Assembly: GCA_023257035.1 (NCBI GenBank)
Contig: JALRDI010000344.1
Coordinates: 1 to 8,380, forward strand
Length of the DNA stretch: 8,380 bases
Origin: Ilumatobacteraceae bacterium
Lineage (GTDB): Bacteria > Actinomycetota > Acidimicrobiia > Acidimicrobiales > Ilumatobacteraceae
Reading direction: 5' to 3'
A model generated the notes under the pieces. It saw nothing but the letters and a program-made list of their open reading frames with translations, had not been told where the DNA came from and made no database searches. The stretch's first letter is position 1, and every line of letters begins with the position of its first letter. Below are positions 1 to 6,372 of this stretch, piece by piece. Both the position numbers and the translations under genes were made by a program.

Positions 1-1220
1 CGGAGGCCCGCCATCGCCATTCCTGCGGCGCCGGTTACTGCGTGCTGTTCGGCGATGCCGACGTCGAAGACGCGGCCAGGGAATCGTTCCTGCATTGGCA
101 ACAAACCCGTCGGCCCGGCCATTGCGGCGGTGATGGCGACGATGCGATCATCCTTTTCGGCGACGGCGAGCATGGTGCGAGAGAAGGCCTCGGTGTATCC
201 GGTTGGTCCGCTTGGCGGAGGGCCTGAGAGCGGGTCAAAAATCGGGGCATCGTGAAGGTGCTTCTCGTCGTCGGACTCGGCTGGTGCGTAGCCACGGCCT
301 TTCTGCGTGAGCACATGAACAACGATTGGTCCTTCTTCGCTGAGTTCCTCAGCTTGCTGTAATGCACTTTCGAGTGCCTCGATGTCGTGACCATCGATCG
401 GGCCCGTGTAGCGAACCCCAAGGGCCTCGAAGAATGATGGTGGCTGGAGGAATTCTCGAACGCCGGCCTTGAAGGCATCGAGTGCCCGTTCAGCTTGATT
501 GCCAATGCCTGGCAACTCGTGCAGGAAACGTTCGATTTTGCGTTGACGTCGGACGTACACCGGATTCATTCGAATATCGGTCAGCGCATTCGACAGTGAA
601 GAAGTGATGCGGTCGGTGAAACTGGGATGGTTCGACCGTTCGTCTTCTTGCTGTGCGTTGGCCCACAGGTTCGACACGGTCGGTGCATAACTGCGCCCGT
701 TGTCGTTCAGCACAATAATCACTCGACGTTTCGAGTGACCGAGGTTGTTGAGTGCTTCGAATGACATGCCACCGGTCATCGCGCCATCGCCAATGACCGC
801 AACGATGTGGCGATGATCGGTCGTGCCAGCATCGCGTCCAACTGCAAGGCCGTAGGCATAACTCAGAATCGTTGAGGCGTGGCTGTTCTCAACGAAGTCG
901 TGTCGGCTTTCTTCTCGCGAGGGGTACCCAGAGAGGCCGTCAGCTCGACGAAGTTCATCAAATTGGGCTTTGCGGCCGGTGAGAAGTTTGTGAACGTAGG
1001 CCTGGTGGCCGGTGTCCCAGAGAATTGCGTCGGTCGGTGATTCGAATACTCGGTGCAAGGCGATCGAAAGTTCTACTGCGCCGAGATTTGAACCGAGGTG
1101 GCCACCATTACTGGCGACAGCATCAACAATGAACTCGCGAATCTCATGCGCAAGTTCCGGCAGTTGTGCCGCAGGCAGACGTTTGAGGTCGTCTGGTCCG
1201 TTGAGGTTGTCCAACAACAT
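1..1220 (-). CDS. dxs: 1-deoxy-D-xylulose-5-phosphate synthase, N-terminal part (cut by left edge)
   Basis: DXS is a cytoplasmic thiamine-diphosphate enzyme that condenses pyruvate with glyceraldehyde 3-phosphate to DXP, the first step of the MEP isoprenoid pathway. About 406 of the usual 620-640 residues are present, in one unbroken frame. Visible hallmarks are GGHLGSNLGAVELSIALH (residues 39-56, with catalytic-type His41), WDTGHQAYVHKLLTGRK (68-84), ENSHAS (111-116), the thiamine-diphosphate/Mg motif starting GDGAMTGGMSFEALNN (144-159), and DVGIAEQHAVT near residues 386-396, whose Glu391 matches the glutamate that activates the cofactor. The transketolase C-terminal domain lies outside the window. 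ATG at 1220-1218 is chosen because homology begins within a few residues and the upstream frame reaches a stop without another good start. There is no well-placed Shine-Dalgarno: GAGG lies 16 bases upstream. The gene is divergent from tldD. Identification is very secure. Confidence 0.97.
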   Translation of the reverse strand, partial: MLLDNLNGPDDLKRLPAAQLPELAHEIREFIVDAVASNGGHLGSNLGAVELSIALHRVFESPTDAILWDTGHQAYVHKLLTGRKAQFDELRRADGLSGYPSREESRHDFVENSHASTILSYAYGLAVGRDAGTTDHRHIVAVIGDGAMTGGMSFEALNNLGHSKRRVIIVLNDNGRSYAPTVSNLWANAQQEDERSNHPSFTDRITSSLSNALTDIRMNPVYVRRQRKIERFLHELPGIGNQAERALDAFKAGVREFLQPPSFFEALGVRYTGPIDGHDIEALESALQQAEELSEEGPIVVHVLTQKGRGYAPAESDDEKHLHDAPIFDPLSGPPPSGPTGYTEAFSRTMLAVAEKDDRIVAITAAMAGPTGLLPMQERFPGRVFDVGIAEQHAVTGAAGMAMAGL

Positions 1221-1230
1221 GGTGAATGAG

Positions 1231-1236
1231 ACGCTA
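1231..1236 (-). promoter_or_regulatory. Candidate -10 element of dxs (TAGCGT)
   Basis: On the minus strand TAGCGT fits the actinobacterial TANNNT -10 consensus and ends 10 bases before the dxs ATG, predicting a leader of only about 4 bases. An ACGACA (1260-1255), which shares GACA with the -35 consensus, lies 18 bases upstream. This is an inference from position and pattern only. Confidence 0.35.
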
Positions 1237-1320
1237 CCTCGCCTTATGTCTCAATGTCGTCGGGTGCTCGCAAGTCAATTTGTATGGGAGTTGTGAGCGG
1301 CACGCTGCCGAACAGTCTCG

Positions 1321-1326
1321 TAGCAT
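1321..1326 (+). promoter_or_regulatory. Candidate -10 element of tldD (TAGCAT)
   Basis: TAGCAT fits TANNNT and is separated from the tldD ATG by 6 bases, so transcription would begin at or next to the start codon (leaderless mRNA). This agrees with the lack of any Shine-Dalgarno-like sequence before tldD. No convincing -35 box is seen. Confidence 0.35.
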
Positions 1327-1332
1327 GGCCTG

Positions 1333-2724
1333 ATGATCGACAGTGACGTGCTCGACCGAGTTCTCAACGAAGCTCGCTGCCATGGTGCCGGATTCGCCGA
1401 GGTGTACGCAGAGGATCGGCGCAATACCGGTGTTGCATTTGATGACGGCCGGGTCGATGGCGTGTCGTCTGGTCGTGATCGAGGAGCGGGAATTCGTGTC
1501 GTCAATGGCGTGACGACCGGATATGCGCACACATCGGATCTTTCAGAGCGTGGCCTCCTTGCGGCCGCTCGAGCAGCTGCCGATGCGGCTGGTTCTGCCA
1601 GTGGTGGCACAGTGACGGTGGCGCTTGACGGATGCACTGCGGGTGCAGGTACGAGGGTTGACGTCGATCCTCAATCGGTGCCGAAGGCACGACGCGTCGA
1701 GATGCTCACCGAAGTCGACGAGATCGCCCGAAGTGTGAACGGCGCGGTGGCCCAGGTAAGTGCGGGTCTTAGTGACAGTTACCGATCGGTACTCATTGCG
1801 AACTCTGACGGGGTGTTTGTCACCGATGAGGTGACTCGAGTGCTGTTCCGAGTGAGCGTTGTCGCCGACGGTGATCTTGGTATGCAGACCGGTGCTGAGT
1901 CACTCGGGTTCACTGGCGGTTGGGAAGTATTTGATCGCTACTCACTTATTGATCTTGCAACTGAGGCTGCCGAACAGGCGGTCCGCAAACTGCACGCCCG
2001 ACCGGCGCCATCAGGCCAGTTGCCAGTCGTCATTGCCCAGGGCACTGGCGGAGTGTTGTTCCACGAGGCGTGTGGGCACGGGCTTGAAGCCGATCACATT
2101 GCGAAGGGCGCAAGCGTGTATGCAGGTCGAATGGGCGAACTTGTTGCGTCGCCACTCGTCACGCTCGTTGACGATGGAACGGTCGATGGCGAATGGGGAA
2201 CGCGATCATTTGACGACGAGGGACAACCGACCCGACGCAATGTCCTCATCGAAAATGGTGTGCTCGTCGACTACATGTGGGATCACATCCGTGCTCGAGA
2301 CGAGCAGCGTTCACCATCAGGCAATGGCCGTCGACAGGATTACGCGAGCCTGCCGATGGTGCGCATGACAAATACGTTCGTGCTCGCTGGCGAGGATGAC
2401 CCGGCCGACATCATTTCATCGACTGAGCACGGCGTGTACGTCGCGAAGCTTGGCGGCGGAAGCGTGAATACGGCCTCTGGCGACTTCGTCTTCGGCATGA
2501 GAGACGCTTACCTCATTGAGAACGGACAGATCACTGAGCCATTACGAGAAGGCAACCTCATTGGTAACGGGCCGCAGGTGCTGAGCGATATCGACATGCT
2601 TGGGAACGACTTCGCGATGGGTGGCCCTGGAACATGCGGTAAGGATGGGCAGGGAGTTCCTGTCGGAACCGGCCAGCCAACCCTGCGGGTGTCATCAATG
2701 ACGATCGGCGGGACCGCCGCGTGA
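1333..2724 (+). CDS. tldD: TldD metalloprotease subunit
   Basis: This is the catalytic subunit of the TldD/TldE (PmbA, peptidase family U62/M103) zinc protease, which in Escherichia coli matures microcin B17 and degrades unfolded peptides such as the CcdA antitoxin. The protein has 463 residues, normal for the family. The zinc motif HExxxH is present as HEACGH (His244, Glu245, His249) in GVLFHEACGHGLEADH. The conserved C-terminal GGPGTCGKDGQ (430-440) supplies Cys435, matching the third zinc ligand known from E. coli TldD. The N-terminal half is the family's alpha/beta domain, with the GAGIRVVNG stretch near residues 51-59. ATG at 1333 is chosen because the preceding ATG at 1324 is followed at once by a stop. 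The stop overlaps the tldE start (GTGA), indicating translational coupling. The cellular substrate is unknown. Confidence 0.96.
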   Translation: MIDSDVLDRVLNEARCHGAGFAEVYAEDRRNTGVAFDDGRVDGVSSGRDRGAGIRVVNGVTTGYAHTSDLSERGLLAAARAAADAAGSASGGTVTVALDGCTAGAGTRVDVDPQSVPKARRVEMLTEVDEIARSVNGAVAQVSAGLSDSYRSVLIANSDGVFVTDEVTRVLFRVSVVADGDLGMQTGAESLGFTGGWEVFDRYSLIDLATEAAEQAVRKLHARPAPSGQLPVVIAQGTGGVLFHEACGHGLEADHIAKGASVYAGRMGELVASPLVTLVDDGTVDGEWGTRSFDDEGQPTRRNVLIENGVLVDYMWDHIRARDEQRSPSGNGRRQDYASLPMVRMTNTFVLAGEDDPADIISSTEHGVYVAKLGGGSVNTASGDFVFGMRDAYLIENGQITEPLREGNLIGNGPQVLSDIDMLGNDFAMGGPGTCGKDGQGVPVGTGQPTLRVSSMTIGGTAA

Positions 2725-4082
2725 GTTCTGCCGAAAGCAATTCAGAACTTTTCGCACTCGCCGATTCGCTCATCGACGCTGCGACTACGCACGAACAGAT
2801 TGAGGTGTACATCTCCCGGGGTTCGAGCACCGAAGTGCGCGTTCATAACGGAGAGGTCGAGCATTTCGTCTCAGCGATGTCATCAGGCATCGGCATCAGA
2901 GTGATCAACGCAGGCCGAACCGGCTTCGCTCATGCGGGAACCCTTGACGCCGACATCGCTGCCGATGTGCTTGCAGAAGCCCGCGAGAACGTGAGTTTTA
3001 GCTCAGTCGACGAGTGGGCGGCACTTGCCGAACCAGATGGTGTTGACGTCACCGAACAGGAACTATGGAGTGACGAACTTGATCGTTACCCGACGGCTGA
3101 CAAGATCGAACTTGCGAAACAGCTCGAACGAATGACGCTCGATCGCGACTCGCGCATTCGTGTTGATGACACGAACTTTGTGGATGGTGGTGGCGAGGGC
3201 CTTGTTGCTACGACAACCGGAATCCGTCGTTATGGGCGATCGAACTCGTGTTATCTCAGCGTGTCAACTCTGGCCGATGACACCGACGGAACACGCACTG
3301 GGTTTGGATTCGCCGTAGGAGCGCATCCGGGTGAATTCGATGTTGAACGTGCTGCTCGTGAAGGCGTCGATCGCGCAACTCGATTGTTGGGAGCAACGAA
3401 GCCGGCATCGCGTTCAACAACCGTCGTGCTCGACCCGTTTGTGACTGCTCAACTGCTCGGAATTATTGGGTCAACGCTCAGCGGTGATGCGGTTGTGAGA
3501 GGGCGCAGCCTGTTCGCTGACCGAGTTGGAGAATCAATTGCATCCTCGGCATTCACTCTTGTCGATGACCCGACCGACCGGCGGGCGTACACGGCCACCG
3601 ACCTTGACGGTGAGGGTCTTGCAGCCCGACGAAATGTGCTCATTGATGGGGGAGAACTCAAAGGGTTCGTACATTCGAGTTATTCGGCACGCCGAGCTGG
3701 TGAAGCGACGACAGGTAACGCGATTCGCGGCGGGTATGCCGGCTCGCCATCGGCTGGTTGCCTTGCGTTGCAACTCATTCCTGGTGAGCGCGCCCAGGCA
3801 GATCTCATCGCGTCGATCGATGACGGCGTGCTCATCGAAGGTGTGAGCGGCCTGCACTCAGGTGTGAATACGGTGAGCGGTGACTTTTCTGTTGGGGCGA
3901 CGGGAATGACGATCCGAAATGGTGCACTCGCCGAACCGGTTCGAGAATTCACCATTGCGAGCACCATTCAGCGCATGTTGAACGACATCATCGAAGTTGG
4001 CGCCGACCTCGAGTGGCTCCCGATGCGGGCATCAGGCCCGTCGCTGGTGATTCGCGACGTCATGGTGTCGGGAAGCTCGTAA
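2721..4082 (+). CDS. tldE: TldE/PmbA, partner subunit of the TldD protease
   Basis: This is the non-catalytic paralogue of TldD; in E. coli the two form a heterodimer whose active site lies in TldD while TldE completes the peptide channel. It has 453 residues, the normal size. It aligns with TldD in architecture (GIGIRVINAGRTGFAHAG at 56-73; RRNVLIDGGELKGFVH at 303-318; SGVNTVSGDFSVGATG at 380-395) but has no HExxxH: the equivalent stretch reads DPFVTAQLLGII near 238-249. That loss is normal for PmbA. The GTG start at 2721 shares four bases with the tldD stop and follows a purine-rich GGCGGGA. The overlap and the 3-base gap to uppP make a single operon likely. The partner relationship is well established for the family; the substrate here is unknown. 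Confidence 0.95.
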   Translation: MSSAESNSELFALADSLIDAATTHEQIEVYISRGSSTEVRVHNGEVEHFVSAMSSGIGIRVINAGRTGFAHAGTLDADIAADVLAEARENVSFSSVDEWAALAEPDGVDVTEQELWSDELDRYPTADKIELAKQLERMTLDRDSRIRVDDTNFVDGGGEGLVATTTGIRRYGRSNSCYLSVSTLADDTDGTRTGFGFAVGAHPGEFDVERAAREGVDRATRLLGATKPASRSTTVVLDPFVTAQLLGIIGSTLSGDAVVRGRSLFADRVGESIASSAFTLVDDPTDRRAYTATDLDGEGLAARRNVLIDGGELKGFVHSSYSARRAGEATTGNAIRGGYAGSPSAGCLALQLIPGERAQADLIASIDDGVLIEGVSGLHSGVNTVSGDFSVGATGMTIRNGALAEPVREFTIASTIQRMLNDIIEVGADLEWLPMRASGPSLVIRDVMVSGSS

Positions 4083-4085
4083 CCC

Positions 4086-4901
4086 GTGGACACGTTCCAG
4101 GCAATCGTTCTTGGCGTTGTTCAGGGTCTCACCGAGTTCCTGCCAATTTCTTCCAGTGGACATCTCGAACTCATACCTCGGGCGTTCGGCTGGTCGCGTC
4201 CCGAGGGTTCTGCGGCTCAAGCGTTCGATGTTGCGTTGCATTTCGGAACATTGCTTGCCGTCATCGCGCATTTTTGGTCAGATCTCGTGAGGTACATCGT
4301 CGATGGAGTCCGTGCGGTGGCACGGCCAAGGGAGGCCTCAAGTGATGGTCGGCTTGCGTGGATGTTCGTTGTTTCAGCAATCCCGGCCTCGATTGCGGGT
4401 GTATTGCTGAATTCATGGATTGATGACCGTCTTGGAACCCCAGCAGTGATCGGCTGGTCACTCATCGGGTTTGGCGCATTGCTGTACGTGGCCGACCATG
4501 CGGCCGGTAGCCGGGCGCTGACGTCGGTGTCGTTGAAAGATGCGACAGCAATTGGGTTCGCGCAGGTTCTTGCTCTGAACCCGGGCACCTCGCGCTCTGG
4601 AATCACGATTTCGGCGGGTCGGTTTCTCGGTCTTCAGCGTGATGCTGCCGTTCGCTTCTCGTTCGTGATGGGCATCCCCGTGATCTTCGGTGCCTTCGTA
4701 TTTGAAATGGCACAACTTGTCTCCGATGGAGTTCCAGATGGTTTGGTATCGGCAATGGTCGCGGGCGGGATCACGGCCTTTATTTCCGGGTGGCTTGCCG
4801 TCGCTGGCTTGTTGCGCTTCGTTCAGACTCGATCGTTTACGCCGTTTGTGGTCTACCGAATCATTCTCGGCGTCGTTGTCCTTGTGTTTGCATACGCCTA
4901 G
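4086..4901 (+). CDS. uppP: Undecaprenyl-diphosphatase UppP (BacA)
   Basis: This integral membrane phosphatase converts undecaprenyl diphosphate to undecaprenyl phosphate, recycling the lipid carrier for peptidoglycan and other envelope polymers; overexpression of the family gives bacitracin resistance. The length, 271 residues, is typical. The first signature LGVVQGLTEFLPISSSGHL (9-27) has the Q/E-x3-E pair Gln13 and Glu17, plus Ser23 and His26. The second, NPGTSRSGITISAGR (165-179), carries the catalytic-type Arg170. Hydrophobic segments recur throughout, consistent with the multi-pass fold. The GTG at 4086 is 3 bases after the tldE stop, with GGAAG 10 bases upstream as a plausible ribosome site. 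Its last bases overlap the end of the convergent small gene. A glutamine in place of the first glutamate is a known variant, not a defect. Confidence 0.96.
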   Translation: MDTFQAIVLGVVQGLTEFLPISSSGHLELIPRAFGWSRPEGSAAQAFDVALHFGTLLAVIAHFWSDLVRYIVDGVRAVARPREASSDGRLAWMFVVSAIPASIAGVLLNSWIDDRLGTPAVIGWSLIGFGALLYVADHAAGSRALTSVSLKDATAIGFAQVLALNPGTSRSGITISAGRFLGLQRDAAVRFSFVMGIPVIFGAFVFEMAQLVSDGVPDGLVSAMVAGGITAFISGWLAVAGLLRFVQTRSFTPFVVYRIILGVVVLVFAYA

Positions 4902-5110
4902 CCGTTTGCTGTGCAGGCCAGTTCCTCAACGAGGCGCTGGCGATCAGCGAGGAGTAGAGCAAAGATCACCAGAGCGGCGACGACCGTACTCATGTCGACG
5001 ATGAGTGGGTGTCGCGCCCGCCAACGACGCGCCATTGCGAATTGGTTGATGATGTGCAGGCGAAAGCGGTGTAAGAGTGAAATTACCCGAAGTCGTACGC
5101 GGCTCGCCAT
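4898..5110 (-). CDS. Small putative single-pass membrane protein, unknown function
   Basis: This 70-residue frame starts 20 bases after the fmdB-like stop and probably shares its transcript. The first half is very basic and arginine-rich (RVRLRVISLLHRFRLH, then MARRWRARHP). A hydrophobic segment follows, STVVAALVIFALLLAD (about 41-56), then a short polar tail RQRLVEELACTANG. This suggests one membrane helix with a cytoplasmic basic N-terminus. A second possible start is Met26, which would leave a 45-residue protein beginning just before the RR-rich stretch. Neither start has a clear Shine-Dalgarno. The stop overlaps the end of uppP on the other strand by 4 bases. I do not recognise a family. 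In other actinobacteria a gene downstream of fmdB often encodes an SAF-domain protein with a similar basic-plus-helix N-terminus, so this could be a remnant of one (inference). It may also be a chance reading frame. Confidence 0.45.
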   Translation of the reverse strand: MASRVRLRVISLLHRFRLHIINQFAMARRWRARHPLIVDMSTVVAALVIFALLLADRQRLVEELACTANG

Positions 5111-5130
5111 CGAGCGAGCAGGATGTCAGC

Positions 5131-5466
5131 TCAGTCGCTTGATGACGATGTTGTCGACGAACTGGATGACGTCGATGACGACGTCGTCGATGACGATCCA
5201 GACGAATCAGAGGATGTGCTCGACGAACTTGTCGAACTCGTTGCGCTTGAGGAAGATGTCGACTTGCTTGATGAACCGCCACGACTGTCGTTCTTGTAAA
5301 AGCCGCCGCCTTTGAATGTCACTCCAACAGGCTGAAAGACCTTCTTTACTGCGAGCATCTCGCCAGAATCAGGGTGTGCGTACTCGGTGAGGGCATCGTC
5401 GCTAAACGATTGCTGCACCTCAATGGTCTCTCCGGTGTCAACGAATTTGTATACGTAAGTCGGCAT
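5131..5466 (-). CDS. FmdB-family protein lacking zinc-ribbon cysteines, with Ser/Thr-rich tail
   Basis: The first 62 of 111 residues match the FmdB-type putative regulatory domain: the MPTYVYKF start, SFSDDALTEYAH, and the family's closing motif GVTFKGGGFYKNDSR (48-62). Typical members carry two CxxC-like pairs forming a zinc ribbon. Here the equivalent places read FVDT (8-11) and AHPDSGE (30-36), and the protein contains no cysteine at all. Residues 65-111 form a low-complexity tail, 42 of 47 being Ser or Thr; serine-rich tails are common in actinobacterial FmdB proteins. Function is poorly known; the name comes from a proposed regulator of formamidase expression. The frame extends far upstream to 5826, but ATG at 5466 is chosen because MPTY is the near-invariant family start. 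The small membrane gene follows 20 bases downstream. The call to family is solid; zinc binding should not be assumed. Confidence 0.88.
   Translation of the reverse strand: MPTYVYKFVDTGETIEVQQSFSDDALTEYAHPDSGEMLAVKKVFQPVGVTFKGGGFYKNDSRGGSSSKSTSSSSATSSTSSSSTSSDSSGSSSTTSSSTSSSSSTTSSSSD
5134..5274 (-). repeat. Low-complexity Ser/Thr codon tract (fmdB-like tail)
   Basis: The 3' part of the fmdB-like gene is built from near-repeated TCG, TCA, TCC, AGC/AGT and ACG/ACA codons, read on the plus strand as GATGACGTCGTCGA-like imperfect repeats. It encodes 33 Ser and 9 Thr in 47 residues. Mixed use of synonymous serine codons argues that the serine content is selected at the protein level and is not a simple trinucleotide expansion. 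Confidence 0.8.
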
Positions 5467-5476
5467 GGCAGTTCGC

Positions 5477-5482
5477 AGGATA
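5477..5482 (-). promoter_or_regulatory. Candidate -10 element of the fmdB-like gene (TATCCT)
   Basis: TATCCT on the minus strand fits TANNNT and ends 10 bases before the ATG, predicting a leader of a few bases. A weak TTCGTA lies 18 bases upstream at 5506-5501. It shares its TA with the galU hexamer on the other strand. Confidence 0.35.
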
Positions 5483-5486
5483 TCGT
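5481..5486 (+). promoter_or_regulatory. Candidate -10 element of galU (TATCGT)
   Basis: TATCGT fits TANNNT and ends 7 bases before the GTG at 5494, the spacing expected when the transcript begins at the start codon. No recognisable -35 box is present 16-18 bases upstream. Confidence 0.35.
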
Positions 5487-5493
5487 CGGTCTC

Positions 5494-6363
5494 GTGGAGG
5501 TACGAACTCTCGTCATCCCGGCTGCAGGGCTTGGCACGCGATTCCTGCCGGCAACGAAAGCGGTGCCGAAGGAGCTCATGCCAATCGGCGACATCCCTGC
5601 GATCCAGTTGGTGATCGATGAAGCTCTTGGTGCCGGTATTGATCACGTCGTCATCGTCGGGAGTTCCTCGAAGCCAGCGCTTGAAGAATATTTCAGCCCC
5701 CGCCCCGATCTTGAACGCATGATGCGCGAGAAGGGCAACGATGAAATGGCTGACCGTCTCGCTGCGATTGGGCGCGACTGGCGAGTCAGCATTGTTCACC
5801 AAGACGATCCGAAAGGGCTCGGTCACGCAGTCGGCTGCGCCTCATCGGTTGTCGGTGGCGATGCCTTCGTTGTCTCACTCCCTGACGAGATCATGAGTGG
5901 CCCGCAATTTCTTCAAAAGATGATTGATGTCTGCAGCACAACCTCAGGCAGCGTTGTGGGGCTGATGGAAGTAGATCGCTCCCAGGTGTCGGCCTACGGG
6001 GTGGTTGCCCCGGCCGGCGCAATGACCGACGGTGTGGTTGAAATTCGCGACCTCGTTGAAAAGCCGACGGTTGAAGAGGCACCAAGTTCGCTCATCATCA
6101 TTGGTCGTTACGTGTTAACGACCGACATTTTTGATGAAATCGCGCGGCTGCAGCCCGGTGCCGGCGGTGAACTTCAACTCACCGATGCAATTCGCGCACA
6201 GGCGCAGCGGGCACCGCTACACGGTGTTGACACCATGGTGAAACGTTGGGATACAGGCACGCCAGCCGGATTCCTTACTGCTGCCGTTGAGATCGCTCTG
6301 TTGCATGGTTGGGCTGACGGTCTCGAGTCGCGACTCAGCGACATCATCGGTGGTCGTAGCTAG
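5494..6363 (+). CDS. galU: UTP--glucose-1-phosphate uridylyltransferase
   Basis: GalU makes UDP-glucose from UTP and glucose 1-phosphate in the cytoplasm, supplying glucosyl units for glycans, glycolipids and nucleotide-sugar pathways. The 289-residue product is family length. Motifs in order: the nucleotide-binding signature AAGLGTRFLPATKAVPKEL (10-28), QDDPKGLGHAV (103-113), LPDEI (129-133, the metal-binding loop), VEKP (188-191), GRYVLTTDIF (204-213), ELQLTDAI (226-233) and WDTGTPAGF (252-260). The frame is open upstream to 5374, but that stretch is the antisense of the fmdB-like gene. GTG at 5494 puts the signature at residue 10, as in homologues, and is therefore preferred. Two tandem TAG stops end the gene. 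It is convergent with the next gene (9-base gap), with no terminator hairpin visible between them, and appears monocistronic. Confidence 0.95.
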   Translation: MEVRTLVIPAAGLGTRFLPATKAVPKELMPIGDIPAIQLVIDEALGAGIDHVVIVGSSSKPALEEYFSPRPDLERMMREKGNDEMADRLAAIGRDWRVSIVHQDDPKGLGHAVGCASSVVGGDAFVVSLPDEIMSGPQFLQKMIDVCSTTSGSVVGLMEVDRSQVSAYGVVAPAGAMTDGVVEIRDLVEKPTVEEAPSSLIIIGRYVLTTDIFDEIARLQPGAGGELQLTDAIRAQAQRAPLHGVDTMVKRWDTGTPAGFLTAAVEIALLHGWADGLESRLSDIIGGRS

Positions 6364-6372
6364 TAGCCGCCA

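Larger units (their letters stand above)
1221..1332. promoter_or_regulatory. Divergent intergenic region between dxs and tldD
   Basis: This 112-base spacer is the longest non-coding stretch in the window and must carry the start signals for dxs (leftward) and the tldD-tldE-uppP operon (rightward). Candidate -10 hexamers for each are listed separately and lie about 85 bases apart, so two independent promoters are likelier than a shared one. A TTGACT on the minus strand (1278-1273) resembles a -35 box, but no good -10 sits 16-18 bases downstream of it. No clear operator palindrome, riboswitch or terminator hairpin was seen. Confidence 0.6.
5467..5493. promoter_or_regulatory. 27-base divergent gap between the fmdB-like gene and galU
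   Basis: The two start codons are separated by only 27 bases, so both promoters must overlap the gap and the opposite gene. The gap contains the palindrome GATATC (5479-5484), on which one candidate -10 hexamer for each direction is centred. There is no Shine-Dalgarno at normal spacing for either gene; AGGA (5477-5480) is 13 bases before galU. Confidence 0.5.

Noticed and set aside
35..505. A 156-residue minus-strand frame overlapping dxs
   Set aside because: It is out of frame with dxs, whose continuous translation carries all expected family motifs across this stretch.
1273..1278. TTGACT on the minus strand as a -35 box for dxs
   Set aside because: No TANNNT lies 16-18 bases downstream; the better-placed TAGCGT is 36 bases away.
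4070..4100. Loss of the first glutamate of the UppP signature (Gln13 in its place) as a possible inactivating change
   Set aside because: The family motif is written Q/E-x3-E; glutamine at this place is a common functional variant, and Glu17, His26 and Arg170 are present.
5123..5299. A 58-residue, very acidic plus-strand frame (MSAQSLDDDVVDELDD...) opposite the Ser/Thr tail
   Set aside because: It is the out-of-phase complement of the TCG/TCA serine codons, which necessarily reads as Asp, Glu and Val. The minus-strand reading continues a recognised FmdB domain, and serine tails are usual there. No ribosome site supports the acidic frame.
4911..5315. A 134-residue plus-strand frame rich in Arg, Ser, Thr and Met
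   Set aside because: It is a shadow of the two minus-strand genes there. Its composition is dictated by their complement and no family is recognisable.
5374..5493. An upstream extension of the galU frame by 40 residues
   Set aside because: It is antisense to the conserved FmdB domain and would place the GalU signature far from the N-terminus; GTG 5494 gives the normal length.
5467..5826. A 120-residue N-terminal extension of the fmdB-like frame
   Set aside because: The extension lies antisense to the conserved GalU nucleotide-binding region, and the family begins at MPTY, which is at 5466.
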